From Ruminococcus flavefaciens ATCC 19208 (lineage in GTDB: Bacteria > Bacillota > Clostridia > Oscillospirales > Ruminococcaceae), in NCBI RefSeq assembly GCF_000518765.1, contig NZ_KI912490.1, positions 509,700 to 573,699 on the forward strand: a stretch of 64,000 bases of DNA, given 5' to 3'. This document shows, piece by piece, positions 16,510 through 24,967 of the stretch (within the stretch, counting starts at the first letter, position 1; each line of letters opens with the position of its first letter). The notes under the pieces are model-generated. The model worked only from the letters and a program-made list of their open reading frames with translations. It was not told the origin of the DNA and did not search any database. The translations under genes and the position numbers were made by a program.

Positions 16510-17640
16510 ATGGAAGTTTACCTTGACAATGCTGCTACCACAAAGCCATGCGCAGAAGCTATAGAGGCTGCTGTGGAAGCTATGACAGATAATTACGGCA
16601 ATCCGTCGTCGCTCCACCGCGTGGGACTCAATGCACAGCTCCTCATGGACGGCGCAAGAAAGGCAATTGCCGACTCAATAGGCGTTGAAAGCGGCTGTAT
16701 CATTTTTACTTCGGGAGCTACCGAGAGCAACAATCTCGCACTCCGCGGAGCTTCGGCTGCTTACGGAAGAAAGCGCAAAAAGATAGTTATATCCGCAGTT
16801 GAACACGCCTCTGTGGAAGAGACTGCCGCTGACCTTGAAAAGAAGGGCTTCGAGATAGTCCGCGTTTCTCCCCGTGAGGACGGAAAATACTACGCCGCTG
16901 ACTTCGTAAATGCCTGCGATGACGACACCTGCCTCATAAGCATGATGTATGTCAATAACGAAACAGGCTATATTATGCCGGTCAAGGAGACTTTCTCCGC
17001 AGTGAAGCGGAAATTTCCCGAAATAATAACTCATACCGACTGCGTACAGGCTTACATGAAGCTGCCTGTTAAGGCAAACGCACTCAGTGCCGATCTCATA
17101 TCACTCAGCGGACACAAGATACACGGCGCAAAAGGTGTGGGAGCGATCTACATAAAAAAGGGAGTCCGCGTACTTCCCGTAGTTACAGGCGGCAAACAGG
17201 AAAAGGGGATACGCTCAGGCACTGAAAGTGTTCCGCTTATTGCGGCATTCGGTGCGGCTGTGAAGAAGCTTGCTCCGACCATATCGGAGCGTTACGAAAA
17301 AGTCAGCAGACTTAAAGCGTATCTGCTGGATAAGCTCGGCGGTATAGAGGGAGTTACGGTAAACTCTCCCGAGGACGGTTCGCCCTATGTGGTGAATATC
17401 TCGGCTGTGGGTAAGCGTTCGGAGATAATGCTCCATTTTCTTGAAAGTAAGGAGATATATGTTTCCAGTGGTTCTGCCTGTTCAAAGGGACAGCAAAGCG
17501 GAGTTCTCGGACAGTTCAGCATAAGGGACAAACGTGCGGACAGTGCACTGCGAATCAGCATGACAGCCGAGACTACCGAGGAACAGCTTGATATCTTCTA
17601 CGAGGCTCTCCGCGAGGGCATGGAAAAGGTAAGAGGCTGA
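16510..17640 (+). CDS. Cysteine desulfurase (NifS/IscS family)
   Basis: 376 residues. PLP enzyme that removes sulfur from L-cysteine to give an enzyme persulfide used for thio-cofactors and tRNA. N-terminal YLDNAATTKP, SGATESNNLAL, the PLP lysine in SLSGHKIHGAKG and the catalytic cysteine in VSSGSACSKG (short-loop, IscS-like). Two genes downstream is thiI, which needs a persulfide donor, so its main partner here is probably ThiI, as for NifZ in Bacillus. Confidence 0.95.
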   Translation: MEVYLDNAATTKPCAEAIEAAVEAMTDNYGNPSSLHRVGLNAQLLMDGARKAIADSIGVESGCIIFTSGATESNNLALRGASAAYGRKRKKIVISAVEHASVEETAADLEKKGFEIVRVSPREDGKYYAADFVNACDDDTCLISMMYVNNETGYIMPVKETFSAVKRKFPEIITHTDCVQAYMKLPVKANALSADLISLSGHKIHGAKGVGAIYIKKGVRVLPVVTGGKQEKGIRSGTESVPLIAAFGAAVKKLAPTISERYEKVSRLKAYLLDKLGGIEGVTVNSPEDGSPYVVNISAVGKRSEIMLHFLESKEIYVSSGSACSKGQQSGVLGQFSIRDKRADSALRISMTAETTEEQLDIFYEALREGMEKVRG

Positions 17641-17641
17641 T

Positions 17642-18160
17642 ATGGAAGAGGAACAGAAAAAGAAGAAGTTCCCGAAAGGGCTGATCATAGCCGCAGTAAT
17701 ATTGATTGTTTTTGCGTTTGGCTGCGAATTCATGTCTTATTGCTTTAATAAGTATTTTTTAGGCTATAGGATAGATGAGAAAAACGCCAAAGCAGAATAC
17801 TGCATGAAAGCCGTTAATACAGTTGTTATCGAGACTTATGAAAAAAAGGGTGAACAGATACCGAAAGACAAGGAATATATCGTAAGAGGCAATGGACAGA
17901 ATATCGAAGCGTGTGAGCTGATCGCAGAGAGTTCATACAGTGATTACCTGCGCGATGATAAAAAGCTGTACTGGGCTGTGAAATTCAGAGACGGCGAACC
18001 CTGCGAGGCGTGGAGCTGCTATCGTCCGATCAAAGATGATGAACTGAGATATTACAGCAGAGATGAACAGGTAGAGTTATATAATAAAAATGTGATGAAA
18101 AACAGTAAAAACGTGCTCGGTTACTTCAATGCCAAGGAAGGCGTAAAGTATTTCCACTGA
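17642..18160 (+). CDS. Single-pass membrane protein, unknown function
   Basis: 172 residues, not recognised. A Lys-rich start (EEEQKKKKFPKG) precedes one membrane segment (about 14-34), then an external domain with a pattern of aromatic and charged residues and several Cys. It starts one base after the desulfurase stop and ends 32 bases before thiI, so it lies inside that operon. It has no prepilin-type cleavage motif. Confidence 0.7.
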   Translation: MEEEQKKKKFPKGLIIAAVILIVFAFGCEFMSYCFNKYFLGYRIDEKNAKAEYCMKAVNTVVIETYEKKGEQIPKDKEYIVRGNGQNIEACELIAESSYSDYLRDDKKLYWAVKFRDGEPCEAWSCYRPIKDDELRYYSRDEQVELYNKNVMKNSKNVLGYFNAKEGVKYFH

Positions 18161-18192
18161 TGCAGATATTATAATAGTATAGGAGAATTTGA

Positions 18193-19371
18193 ATGAAAGA
18201 GTTAATACTTGTAAAATACGGTGAAATGGCACTGAAAGGTCTCAACAAAAAGACCTTTGAGGATATGCTCATAAAGAACATAAAGCGCAGACTGAAGCCT
18301 CTCGGTCACTTCCAGATGACCAGTGCTCAGTCCACAACATACATAACTCCACTCGATGATGACATCGACCTCAGTGAAGTTGCCGACAGAGTGGGCAAGA
18401 TATTCGGTATCGCAACTTATTGCCGTGCTTGTGTGTGCGAGAAGGACTTCGACGACATCTGTAACAAGAGCTATGAGTATCTTGAAGATGTACTGAGCTG
18501 CGCAAAGACATTCAAGGTCAACGCAAAGCGTTCGGATAAGGCTTTCCCTATGAAGTCGCCGGAGATATGCATGGAGCTGGGCGGAAAGCTGCTTGAAAAG
18601 TTCCCGCATCTCACTGTTGATGTTAAAAATCCCGAAGTTACGGTAACTGTAGAGATACGTGACGAGAATGCTTTCGTTCACGCCGAGAACATCAAGGGAG
18701 CAGGCGGACTCCCAGTAGGAAGCAGCGGAAAGGCTATGCTTCTGCTTTCAGGCGGCATCGACAGTCCTGTAGCGGGATATATGATGGCAAAGCGCGGTAT
18801 CCATATCGCAGCTATACACTATGTAAGTCCCCCTTATACATCAGATCGAGCACAGCTGAAAGTTGAGCAGCTCTGCCAGAAGCTCACGGACTACTGCGGA
18901 GGAATCGCATTCTACTGCGTACCGTTCACAGAGCTTCAGGAAGCTATCAAGGACCACTGTCCCGAGGAGTTCTTTACTATTATAATGAGAAGGCTTATGA
19001 TGGAGATAGCTCAGCGCATCGCGGCAAAGGACAACTGCCTTGCACTTATCACAGGTGAGAGTGTGGGACAGGTGGCAAGCCAGACAATGGCAGCTATGGT
19101 CTGCACAGATGCGGTATGCCGCATACCTGTTTTCCGTCCATGTGTAGGAATGGACAAGACTGAGATAATCGAGATAGCACGTAAGATAGATACCTTTGAT
19201 ACATCTGTACAGCCCTATGAGGACTGCTGTACTGTATTCACCCCTCGTCACCCAAAGGTAAGACCTCAGCTTTCAGACATAGAAAAGGCTCAGAACAGCT
19301 TCGATTTTGAACCGCTTATACAGAAGGCTGTTGAAAATACAGAGATGAAGACCTTCAATTTTGGAGATTGA
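18193..19371 (+). CDS. thiI: tRNA 4-thiouridine synthetase ThiI
   Basis: 392 residues. Adenylates U8 of tRNA and transfers sulfur to form s4U; in some bacteria also serves thiamin thiazole synthesis. N-terminal ferredoxin-like and THUMP domains (about 1-165), then a PP-loop ATP pyrophosphatase domain with LLSGGIDSPVAGYMM. YEDCCTVFTPRHP holds the conserved cysteine region. No rhodanese domain is present, which is the usual short Firmicutes form and explains the paired desulfurase. A 9-bp hairpin without a T tract (19383-19414) follows. Confidence 0.96.
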   Translation: MKELILVKYGEMALKGLNKKTFEDMLIKNIKRRLKPLGHFQMTSAQSTTYITPLDDDIDLSEVADRVGKIFGIATYCRACVCEKDFDDICNKSYEYLEDVLSCAKTFKVNAKRSDKAFPMKSPEICMELGGKLLEKFPHLTVDVKNPEVTVTVEIRDENAFVHAENIKGAGGLPVGSSGKAMLLLSGGIDSPVAGYMMAKRGIHIAAIHYVSPPYTSDRAQLKVEQLCQKLTDYCGGIAFYCVPFTELQEAIKDHCPEEFFTIIMRRLMMEIAQRIAAKDNCLALITGESVGQVASQTMAAMVCTDAVCRIPVFRPCVGMDKTEIIEIARKIDTFDTSVQPYEDCCTVFTPRHPKVRPQLSDIEKAQNSFDFEPLIQKAVENTEMKTFNFGD

Positions 19372-19442
19372 TTTTTTAAGTTTTTCACAAAGTAATCACT
19401 TAATTTTTGTGAAATCTTGACTAAAGAGAGCGTGTTGATTTA

Positions 19443-19979
19443 GTGGTAAGCAGTAAATTTTCTGAATGTAACCCCGAAAAACTTGACAAAACCGTTGCAA
19501 ATGTTGTAAAATTATTAGAACGAAAGGGTCTGACTATATCTACAGCGGAGAGCTGTACGGGCGGACTACTTTCGGAGCTTATAACATCAGTATCGGGCGC
19601 GTCGGCAGTCTTTGAACTTGGGATATGTACTTATTCGGAGAGAATAAAGACAAAGTTCCTTAACGTTCCTGCTGAGGTGATAGAAAAATTCGGAGTCGTA
19701 AGTGAGCAGACTGCACTTTTCATGGTCAGAGGACTTAAAGAAAGTTCGGGTGCAGATGTGTGTGTTTCCGTAACGGGTATCGCAGGTCCATCGGGCGGAA
19801 CTGCGGAAACACCTGTGGGAACGGTGTATATCGGCTTCGATATCTGCGGCAGACAATTTGTACGGCTGCCCGAGCTTTGGAAACTCAGTGATATGAGCAG
19901 AGAGCACATAAGACGGTGTGCGGCTGCTTATGCATTTGAAACTATTGAAAAAATACTGATGGAGGCGGTAACAAACTGA
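19443..19979 (+). CDS. CinA C-terminal-domain protein (nicotinamide-nucleotide amidase type)
   Basis: 178 residues from a GTG. It is the PncC/CinA-C domain alone: TAESCTGGLLSELITSVSGAS, GVVSEQTALFMVRG and SVTGIAGPSGGTAETPVGTVYI are family blocks. PncC deamidates NMN to NaMN in pyridine nucleotide recycling. The N-terminal MoaB-like CinA domain is absent. The stop overlaps the start of the first sortase gene (TGATG), so translation of the two is coupled, though a functional link is not obvious. Confidence 0.9.
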   Translation: MVSSKFSECNPEKLDKTVANVVKLLERKGLTISTAESCTGGLLSELITSVSGASAVFELGICTYSERIKTKFLNVPAEVIEKFGVVSEQTALFMVRGLKESSGADVCVSVTGIAGPSGGTAETPVGTVYIGFDICGRQFVRLPELWKLSDMSREHIRRCAAAYAFETIEKILMEAVTN

Positions 19980-21745
19980 TGAGCGATAGATTAAACGATG
20001 AAAGCTCAGAGGCTCAGCGCAGAGCTGAGAAGATAAAAGCTATCAGAAGGTCGATACACGGCGAAGCAGAAGTTGCGCCTACGACCTATGACAATAAAAC
20101 AGCAGAAAGTGAACGCTCGGAAACTATGGCGGAACGTATCATGCACGTGAAGGAAAAACACAGCTCGACAGCTGAGGATATCCTTGATGAGCTTGACGAG
20201 GCTATAGCTTTTGAAAAGGCGGAAGCTGTGAGAATGGCTGCCGAAGAGGCTGCCGAGGCTGAAAAGGCTGCTGTTAATGCTTCTCCTGATATCTCGGACA
20301 TCATCAACGAGCTTGAAACACCCGCACAAGAGGAATTGAGCGAAATTGCTGATGAAATTACCGAGGATTTTTCAGAGGTTGATACCGATATTGCAGCAGA
20401 GGTTGAGGACTTCACCGAAACTGCGGCTGAAAGTTCGGAAGAAGAATTAACGGAAGTATCTGATGAGGCTGAGGCTGAAACTGAAACGGCTGAGACAGGA
20501 TCGTATGCGGAAGCTGAAGACATCGAAGAAACAATGGTGTTCACTCCTGTGGGACAGAATACTACTGTTGAAGACCAGCTTGCTCCTCTAAAACGGGCTG
20601 AGGAGGAAGCGGCACAGCAGCTTGGAATGACCGACAGGAATATTGACGGGCATAGCTTTCAGCCTATGGAAAAGGCTGACGAAACAGTCAAGCCTGAAAA
20701 GAAGAAAAAAAAGAAGAAGAAAAAGCCTTTCAAGCAGAGGCTTCGCGGACTGTTCCCGGAAAAGGGCGACAGTGTGCTCGAATGCATAAGAAAGATCGTT
20801 TTTCTCGGCTCAGTGATCGCTATCTGCGTCTGCGGATACCTTGTCGGAGATTATTATTACGATCTCTGGTCAAGCAAGCACAAGACAGCGGAATTAATGG
20901 ATCTGTACGATATCTATAAGGAACGTGAGCCGCAGATCGAAGAAGAAACAACTCCCGAGGGAGATAAAAGAAAAAAATATGGCGGTATGCTCGACGGAGC
21001 TAAAAAGCTCTGGGACATCAACCATGATATAGTAGGTGTTATCAGTATCCCTGATACGCCGCTCAACAACCCTGTTTTACAGGCGGACGACAATTCAAAA
21101 TATCTGAACATGAAATATGATCTCACTGAAAATATCGCAGGAGAGATATTCATGGACTACAGAAATCATTTCGATGATGTAGGTGAGGACGGATATTTAA
21201 GATATGAAAATTCGCAGAATCTGATCATCTACGGACATGATATGTGGGACGATCAGATGTTTGGCTTTTTAAAGTATTATCTCAGGAATGAGGCATATTA
21301 CGGAGCACATCCCGTAATTGATCTCAGTTCTAATTATGAGAGATACAAATATAAGATATTTGCATTTTTTATGCTCGATAATAACGACGATACAGATACT
21401 AAGTTTGACTGCTGGAACGTTCTTGATTTTGCTGACGAAAAAGAATTCTACGATTTCGTAAATGAGGCAAAGAGAAGAACTATACGCACAAATGACGTAG
21501 ATGTTGAGTACGGAGATCAGCTCCTTACACTTTCTACCTGCAGCACCTTCTTCCCTGATGAAAGAGGACGTCTTATAATTCTTGCAAGGCGTGTAAGAGA
21601 AGGTGAAGATCCGATGAAGGGAACTCAGGACAGCAAAGCAAATCCTAACATAAAGTGGCCTACATTATATTATTCGATACATCCGGACGAACACTATGAT
21701 CCGAATGCCGAATTTGTTCCCTACGGTCCAAAGGGAGGAAAGTGA
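19979..21745 (+). CDS. Class B sortase with a long acidic cytoplasmic N-terminus
   Basis: 588 residues. Residues 1 to about 240 are Glu/Ala/Asp-rich with no known domain and probably coil; a run of lysines (about 240-252) and one membrane segment (about 268-288) follow. The external class B sortase domain (about 340-565) has the catalytic H420 in IIYGHDMWDD and C521 in LTLSTCSTFF, with RLIILARR supplying the Arg. Sortases cut an LPxTG-like signal and join proteins to the wall. A cytoplasmic head of 240 residues is far longer than usual. GGAGG upstream; overlaps the CinA-C gene. Confidence 0.92.
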   Translation: MSDRLNDESSEAQRRAEKIKAIRRSIHGEAEVAPTTYDNKTAESERSETMAERIMHVKEKHSSTAEDILDELDEAIAFEKAEAVRMAAEEAAEAEKAAVNASPDISDIINELETPAQEELSEIADEITEDFSEVDTDIAAEVEDFTETAAESSEEELTEVSDEAEAETETAETGSYAEAEDIEETMVFTPVGQNTTVEDQLAPLKRAEEEAAQQLGMTDRNIDGHSFQPMEKADETVKPEKKKKKKKKKPFKQRLRGLFPEKGDSVLECIRKIVFLGSVIAICVCGYLVGDYYYDLWSSKHKTAELMDLYDIYKEREPQIEEETTPEGDKRKKYGGMLDGAKKLWDINHDIVGVISIPDTPLNNPVLQADDNSKYLNMKYDLTENIAGEIFMDYRNHFDDVGEDGYLRYENSQNLIIYGHDMWDDQMFGFLKYYLRNEAYYGAHPVIDLSSNYERYKYKIFAFFMLDNNDDTDTKFDCWNVLDFADEKEFYDFVNEAKRRTIRTNDVDVEYGDQLLTLSTCSTFFPDERGRLIILARRVREGEDPMKGTQDSKANPNIKWPTLYYSIHPDEHYDPNAEFVPYGPKGGK

Positions 21746-21751
21746 TTAGCA

Positions 21752-22732
21752 ATGAACAAGAACGCGAAAACAATAACAGCCTGTGTAAGCTGCGCTGCGG
21801 CTGTTGGACTTGGTGCGTTTGCATTATACCTGAACAAGGACAAGAAATCTGTTCCGACTGTGGATAATGGCACAACGGCTGTGACAGAAGCAACAACGGA
21901 AGAAAATGCCGAAAAGCTTTCAGCCGATTGGGCAGACAATTATGAATATGTACCGTCTCTTAACGGTGTGACCGAAAGAACCAAGTCACTGATGCGTCTC
22001 AACAAGGACATTATGGGCTGGGTAAAGATCGATGGGACTCAGGTCGATTACCCGTTCTTGAGAGACCCCGGTGAGGTAGCTGCAAACGATCCGTATTACG
22101 GACCTGATGAGTGGGTGCCTAATTCATATTATCTTGAAAAGGATATATTCAGACAGTATTACGACCGCGGAACATTCTTTGCGGATTACCGCGATAATTT
22201 CGGCGGCGATGAAAGTCAGCAGTCTGATAATCTTGTGATCTACGGACATAACTGGTATGACGGGACTATGATGGGCTCATTGAGAAAGTATCGTCCCGAT
22301 CCCGAATTCTATGAGCAGCATCCTTTTATCGAGGTAAGCTCGAACTATAAAGAATACGATTACGTTGTCTTTGCATATCTCATAACAAGCGGAAGCTATA
22401 ATGCTACCGACTTCCATTACTGGGATATGGAAGATTTTGATACAGAAGAAGATTTTAAGTTTTACATCGACAACTGCCGTGGCGGACAGCTTCTGGATAC
22501 AGGAGTTGATGTTAAGTACGGCGACAAGCTGCTTACTCTTTCTACCTGCTATGCTGATTATGATAATTCGCGTTTCATAGTTGTGGCAAGAAGACTGAGA
22601 GAAGGAGAAGTCGCAGGAGACATGACAACTATACAGCACACTGAGGAGTATTTGAAGAAAAAGAATGAGGAAGCTGAAAAGGCTTCAAAGGAAGAAGCGG
22701 AAAAAGCCGCAAATGAGGAAAAGCCTCAGTGA
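21752..22732 (+). CDS. Class B sortase, second copy
   Basis: 326 residues. Membrane segment near the N-terminus (about 7-25), short Thr/Glu linker, and sortase domain with H166 in VIYGHNWYDG, C266 in LTLSTCYADY and RFIVVARR. The C-terminus is a charged helix (KKKNEEAEKASKEEAEKAA). It starts six bases after the first sortase gene. The pair is similar in the catalytic domain, so probably a duplication with one copy gaining or losing the acidic head. In R. flavefaciens a class B sortase is held to anchor the ScaE scaffoldin; a similar role is plausible. Confidence 0.93.
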   Translation: MNKNAKTITACVSCAAAVGLGAFALYLNKDKKSVPTVDNGTTAVTEATTEENAEKLSADWADNYEYVPSLNGVTERTKSLMRLNKDIMGWVKIDGTQVDYPFLRDPGEVAANDPYYGPDEWVPNSYYLEKDIFRQYYDRGTFFADYRDNFGGDESQQSDNLVIYGHNWYDGTMMGSLRKYRPDPEFYEQHPFIEVSSNYKEYDYVVFAYLITSGSYNATDFHYWDMEDFDTEEDFKFYIDNCRGGQLLDTGVDVKYGDKLLTLSTCYADYDNSRFIVVARRLREGEVAGDMTTIQHTEEYLKKKNEEAEKASKEEAEKAANEEKPQ

Positions 22733-22761
22733 TCTGACTTTATAATCTAAAGGAGATTGTT

Positions 22762-24057
22762 ATGAAAATGCAGAAAATGCTTAAACGAGCAGCAGCTGCA
22801 GCCTCGGGAATCATTGTATTCTCTGGGACAACAAGCATGACTACCTTTGAAAATGCCGATACTGATGTTAATGCGTCAGTGGCGGCAGAAGAGGTAAGTA
22901 GTGCAGCAGACGCTGTAACGGAAGCAGCTTCTGAAATTGCTGCGGATACCGCAGAGGAAAAACAGAAGATGCCTGAGGATTGGGAAAAAGCTGATATCAG
23001 CGAATATGACTCAAGCCTCACGCTTATAAGCTATGAGCTTGCAACACCTGAAATGGCTAAGATAGGTGAAGCTGCTGACCCTTATGCAGGGCTTTCAGAG
23101 GAAGAGCGCAAGGCTCGTGAGGAAGCTGTGGAAAAGAAGAAGAGTGCTTTGAAAAAAGGTACTCCTTCTTTGTCAAAGAACGCTGCAAAGAGCAGAAGCA
23201 AAGCTCCGACTGCTGTCGAAATAAAAACTTCGGGAGCATTCGTGGGTGATATCCCCGATTCTCAGCCGGGACCCACAGTAGACGCTCAGCCGGGACAGTT
23301 CGCATTCGTAACATACGGCTGGGGACACGGTGTTGGCATGAGCCAGAACGGTGCTAATTTCTATGCCGCTTATGCGGGCTGGACTTATCAGGATATACTG
23401 TTCCACTATTATCCCGGAACATACCTGATGAATACAGGAATGACAGACGATGAAGAGCTTACTATCGCTCACGAACCGGCAGGTGATACCCTGAAGGTCG
23501 TATCCGAGATAGTAAACCGCGAGGTTGGCGGAAGCTTCTCTTATGAAGCTATCAAGGCTCAGGCAGTTGCTGTATATACTTATTTAAAGTATAACGGTGA
23601 TGATTCAAGAGACCTGAGAGGTAAGCCAAATCCGCCGCAGGTAGTTATTGATGCCTGCGAGGAGGTTCTCGGCGAAGCTCTTTATTATGATGATAATTAC
23701 GCCCTTACAGTATTCTCTGCTTCGAGTGGAGGCTGTTCGGCAAACTGCTATGAAGTATTCTATGCAGACTACCCGTACCTGAGAAGCGTACCGAGCGAGT
23801 ATGATGCTGCGTTTGATCCGCACTGGGGTACAGTAAAATATATGGACGCAGCAGAAGTGAAGAAGAAGCTGGAAACAGCTTACCACATTACTCTCTCTGA
23901 CGATCCGGATAACTGGATACAGCCTGTATACTCGGAAGAGACAGGATATGTAACAGAAGTATGCATCGACGGACAGACTACTGCAAAGGGTTATCCGTTC
24001 TCAATGATGATGGGACTTAAATCATCAAAATTCAATCTTACATATACACATGATTGA
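22762..24057 (+). CDS. Secreted protein with a circularly permuted SpoIID/LytB domain
   Basis: 431 residues. Signal-like N-terminus (KRAAAAASGIIVFSG) and an Ala/Glu-rich spacer to about residue 175. Then GWGHGVGMSQNGA (186-198) and HYYPGT follow, blocks that end the SpoIID domain in normal proteins. After these come IVNREVGGSFSYEAIKAQA (core EAIKAQAVA at 262-270), FSASSGG (321-324 SSGG), PYLRSVPSEYD and a final GxxKSSKFNLTY, which in normal SpoIID precede the GWGHG block. The order is therefore rotated. SpoIID is a lytic transglycosylase acting on denuded glycan; the conserved Glu near REV is present. Last gene of the sortase operon. Confidence 0.88.
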   Translation: MKMQKMLKRAAAAASGIIVFSGTTSMTTFENADTDVNASVAAEEVSSAADAVTEAASEIAADTAEEKQKMPEDWEKADISEYDSSLTLISYELATPEMAKIGEAADPYAGLSEEERKAREEAVEKKKSALKKGTPSLSKNAAKSRSKAPTAVEIKTSGAFVGDIPDSQPGPTVDAQPGQFAFVTYGWGHGVGMSQNGANFYAAYAGWTYQDILFHYYPGTYLMNTGMTDDEELTIAHEPAGDTLKVVSEIVNREVGGSFSYEAIKAQAVAVYTYLKYNGDDSRDLRGKPNPPQVVIDACEEVLGEALYYDDNYALTVFSASSGGCSANCYEVFYADYPYLRSVPSEYDAAFDPHWGTVKYMDAAEVKKKLETAYHITLSDDPDNWIQPVYSEETGYVTEVCIDGQTTAKGYPFSMMMGLKSSKFNLTYTHD

Positions 24058-24092
24058 TAAAAGGCGATAAACAGCCTGATTAAGAACAAAAG

Positions 24093-24157
24093 GAATAAGT
24101 CTTTGGATATACCAAGTGTTACGGCATTTTATATTCGGAGACTTATTCTTTCTTTTT
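24093..24157 (+). terminator. Terminator of the sortase/SpoIID operon
   Basis: GAATAAGTCT (24093-24102) pairs with AGACTTATTC (24139-24148), followed by TTTCTTTTT. The loop is long (36 bases). Confidence 0.7.
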
Positions 24158-24158
24158 G

Positions 24159-24436
24159 GGTGATGAAAGGTGAATCCGAGTGGTAAAAAAATCCTTAAAA
24201 ATACCCGAAAAGGTGAAAAAAGGTGAAAGCAAAGCAAAATATTTAACGAATATAGAAACGTTTGTTTCGTTTTAAAGCAACCGAAAGTTAAACTTTAAAC
24301 AAAATCGACAAAAAATAGCCGATTTTAGGGTTTATACTTGTGAGATATTCCATCTTGAATTTCTACCCAAATGATGTTAAAATAGGTTTAGGGTGAAAAA
24401 AGGTGATTGGATGTGAAATTTTCCAAATTAGGGTGA
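24159..24436 (+). promoter_or_regulatory. MraZ-box-like GGTGA repeats upstream of mraZ
   Basis: GGTGA occurs with a 10-base period in three clusters: 24159 and 24169; 24212 and 24222; and 24392, 24402, (TGTGA) 24412 and 24432. MraZ is known to bind short direct repeats with 10-base spacing before its own gene. The third cluster begins at the predicted transcription start, so binding there should block transcription of the dcw cluster. The rest of the gap 24158-24477 has no gene. Confidence 0.7.
24355..24383 (+). promoter_or_regulatory. Promoter of the dcw cluster
   Basis: TTGAAT (24355-24360), 17-base spacer, TAAAAT (24378-24383), just before the third GGTGA cluster. Confidence 0.8.
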
Positions 24437-24477
24437 TCGAATCCTAAGAGGTTGTACGAAAGCGAGGCGAGGTTCAA

Positions 24478-24909
24478 ATGGCAGATCTGTTATGCGGTAC
24501 TTATTACCCGAGTATAGATCAGAAGGGCCGTATGAGCTTCCCGACAAAGCTTCGTGAGATCCTCGGACCGGAGTTTTATCTCTGTCAGGGACATGATGAC
24601 GCCTATATCGCCGTATACTCACCGGAGGCATTTCAGGAATACTGCGAAAAGCTTAATTCCGTAGCAGGCAAGAATGGTGCAAACATAAGACGTATGCTTC
24701 TTGCAGGTGCTGATAAGCAGGTCCCCGATAAACAGGGACGTATCTTTATCACACAGCAGCTCAGAGATCATGCAGGTATCACCGACGAGGTCGTTGTTAT
24801 CGGTGCAAACAAAAGAGCTGAGATATGGAATAAGTCTAAGTGGGAAGAATTCAACAATAGTATCTCTCAGGATGAGATCAACGACTTGCTTGCTGATCTT
24901 GTTATCTGA
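24478..24909 (+). CDS. mraZ: Transcriptional regulator MraZ
   Basis: 143 residues, usual length. Two AbrB-like halves: YYPSIDQKGRMSFPTKLRE and DKQVPDKQGRIFITQQLRDH each carry the DxKGR-type motif. MraZ forms a ring and represses its own dcw operon. First gene of the cluster; GGTGA repeats upstream fit autoregulation. Confidence 0.95.
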   Translation: MADLLCGTYYPSIDQKGRMSFPTKLREILGPEFYLCQGHDDAYIAVYSPEAFQEYCEKLNSVAGKNGANIRRMLLAGADKQVPDKQGRIFITQQLRDHAGITDEVVVIGANKRAEIWNKSKWEEFNNSISQDEINDLLADLVI

Positions 24910-24967
24910 TACGGACGTTTCTGTATTCGTTTTCCGAACATTGTCGGATTAAGGAGAGTTTTGTTTA

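Noticed and set aside
20086-20544. Minus-strand frame of 152 codons rich in Ser and Ala
   Set aside because: Shadow of the Glu/Ala-rich sortase head; no ribosome binding site or recognisable motif.
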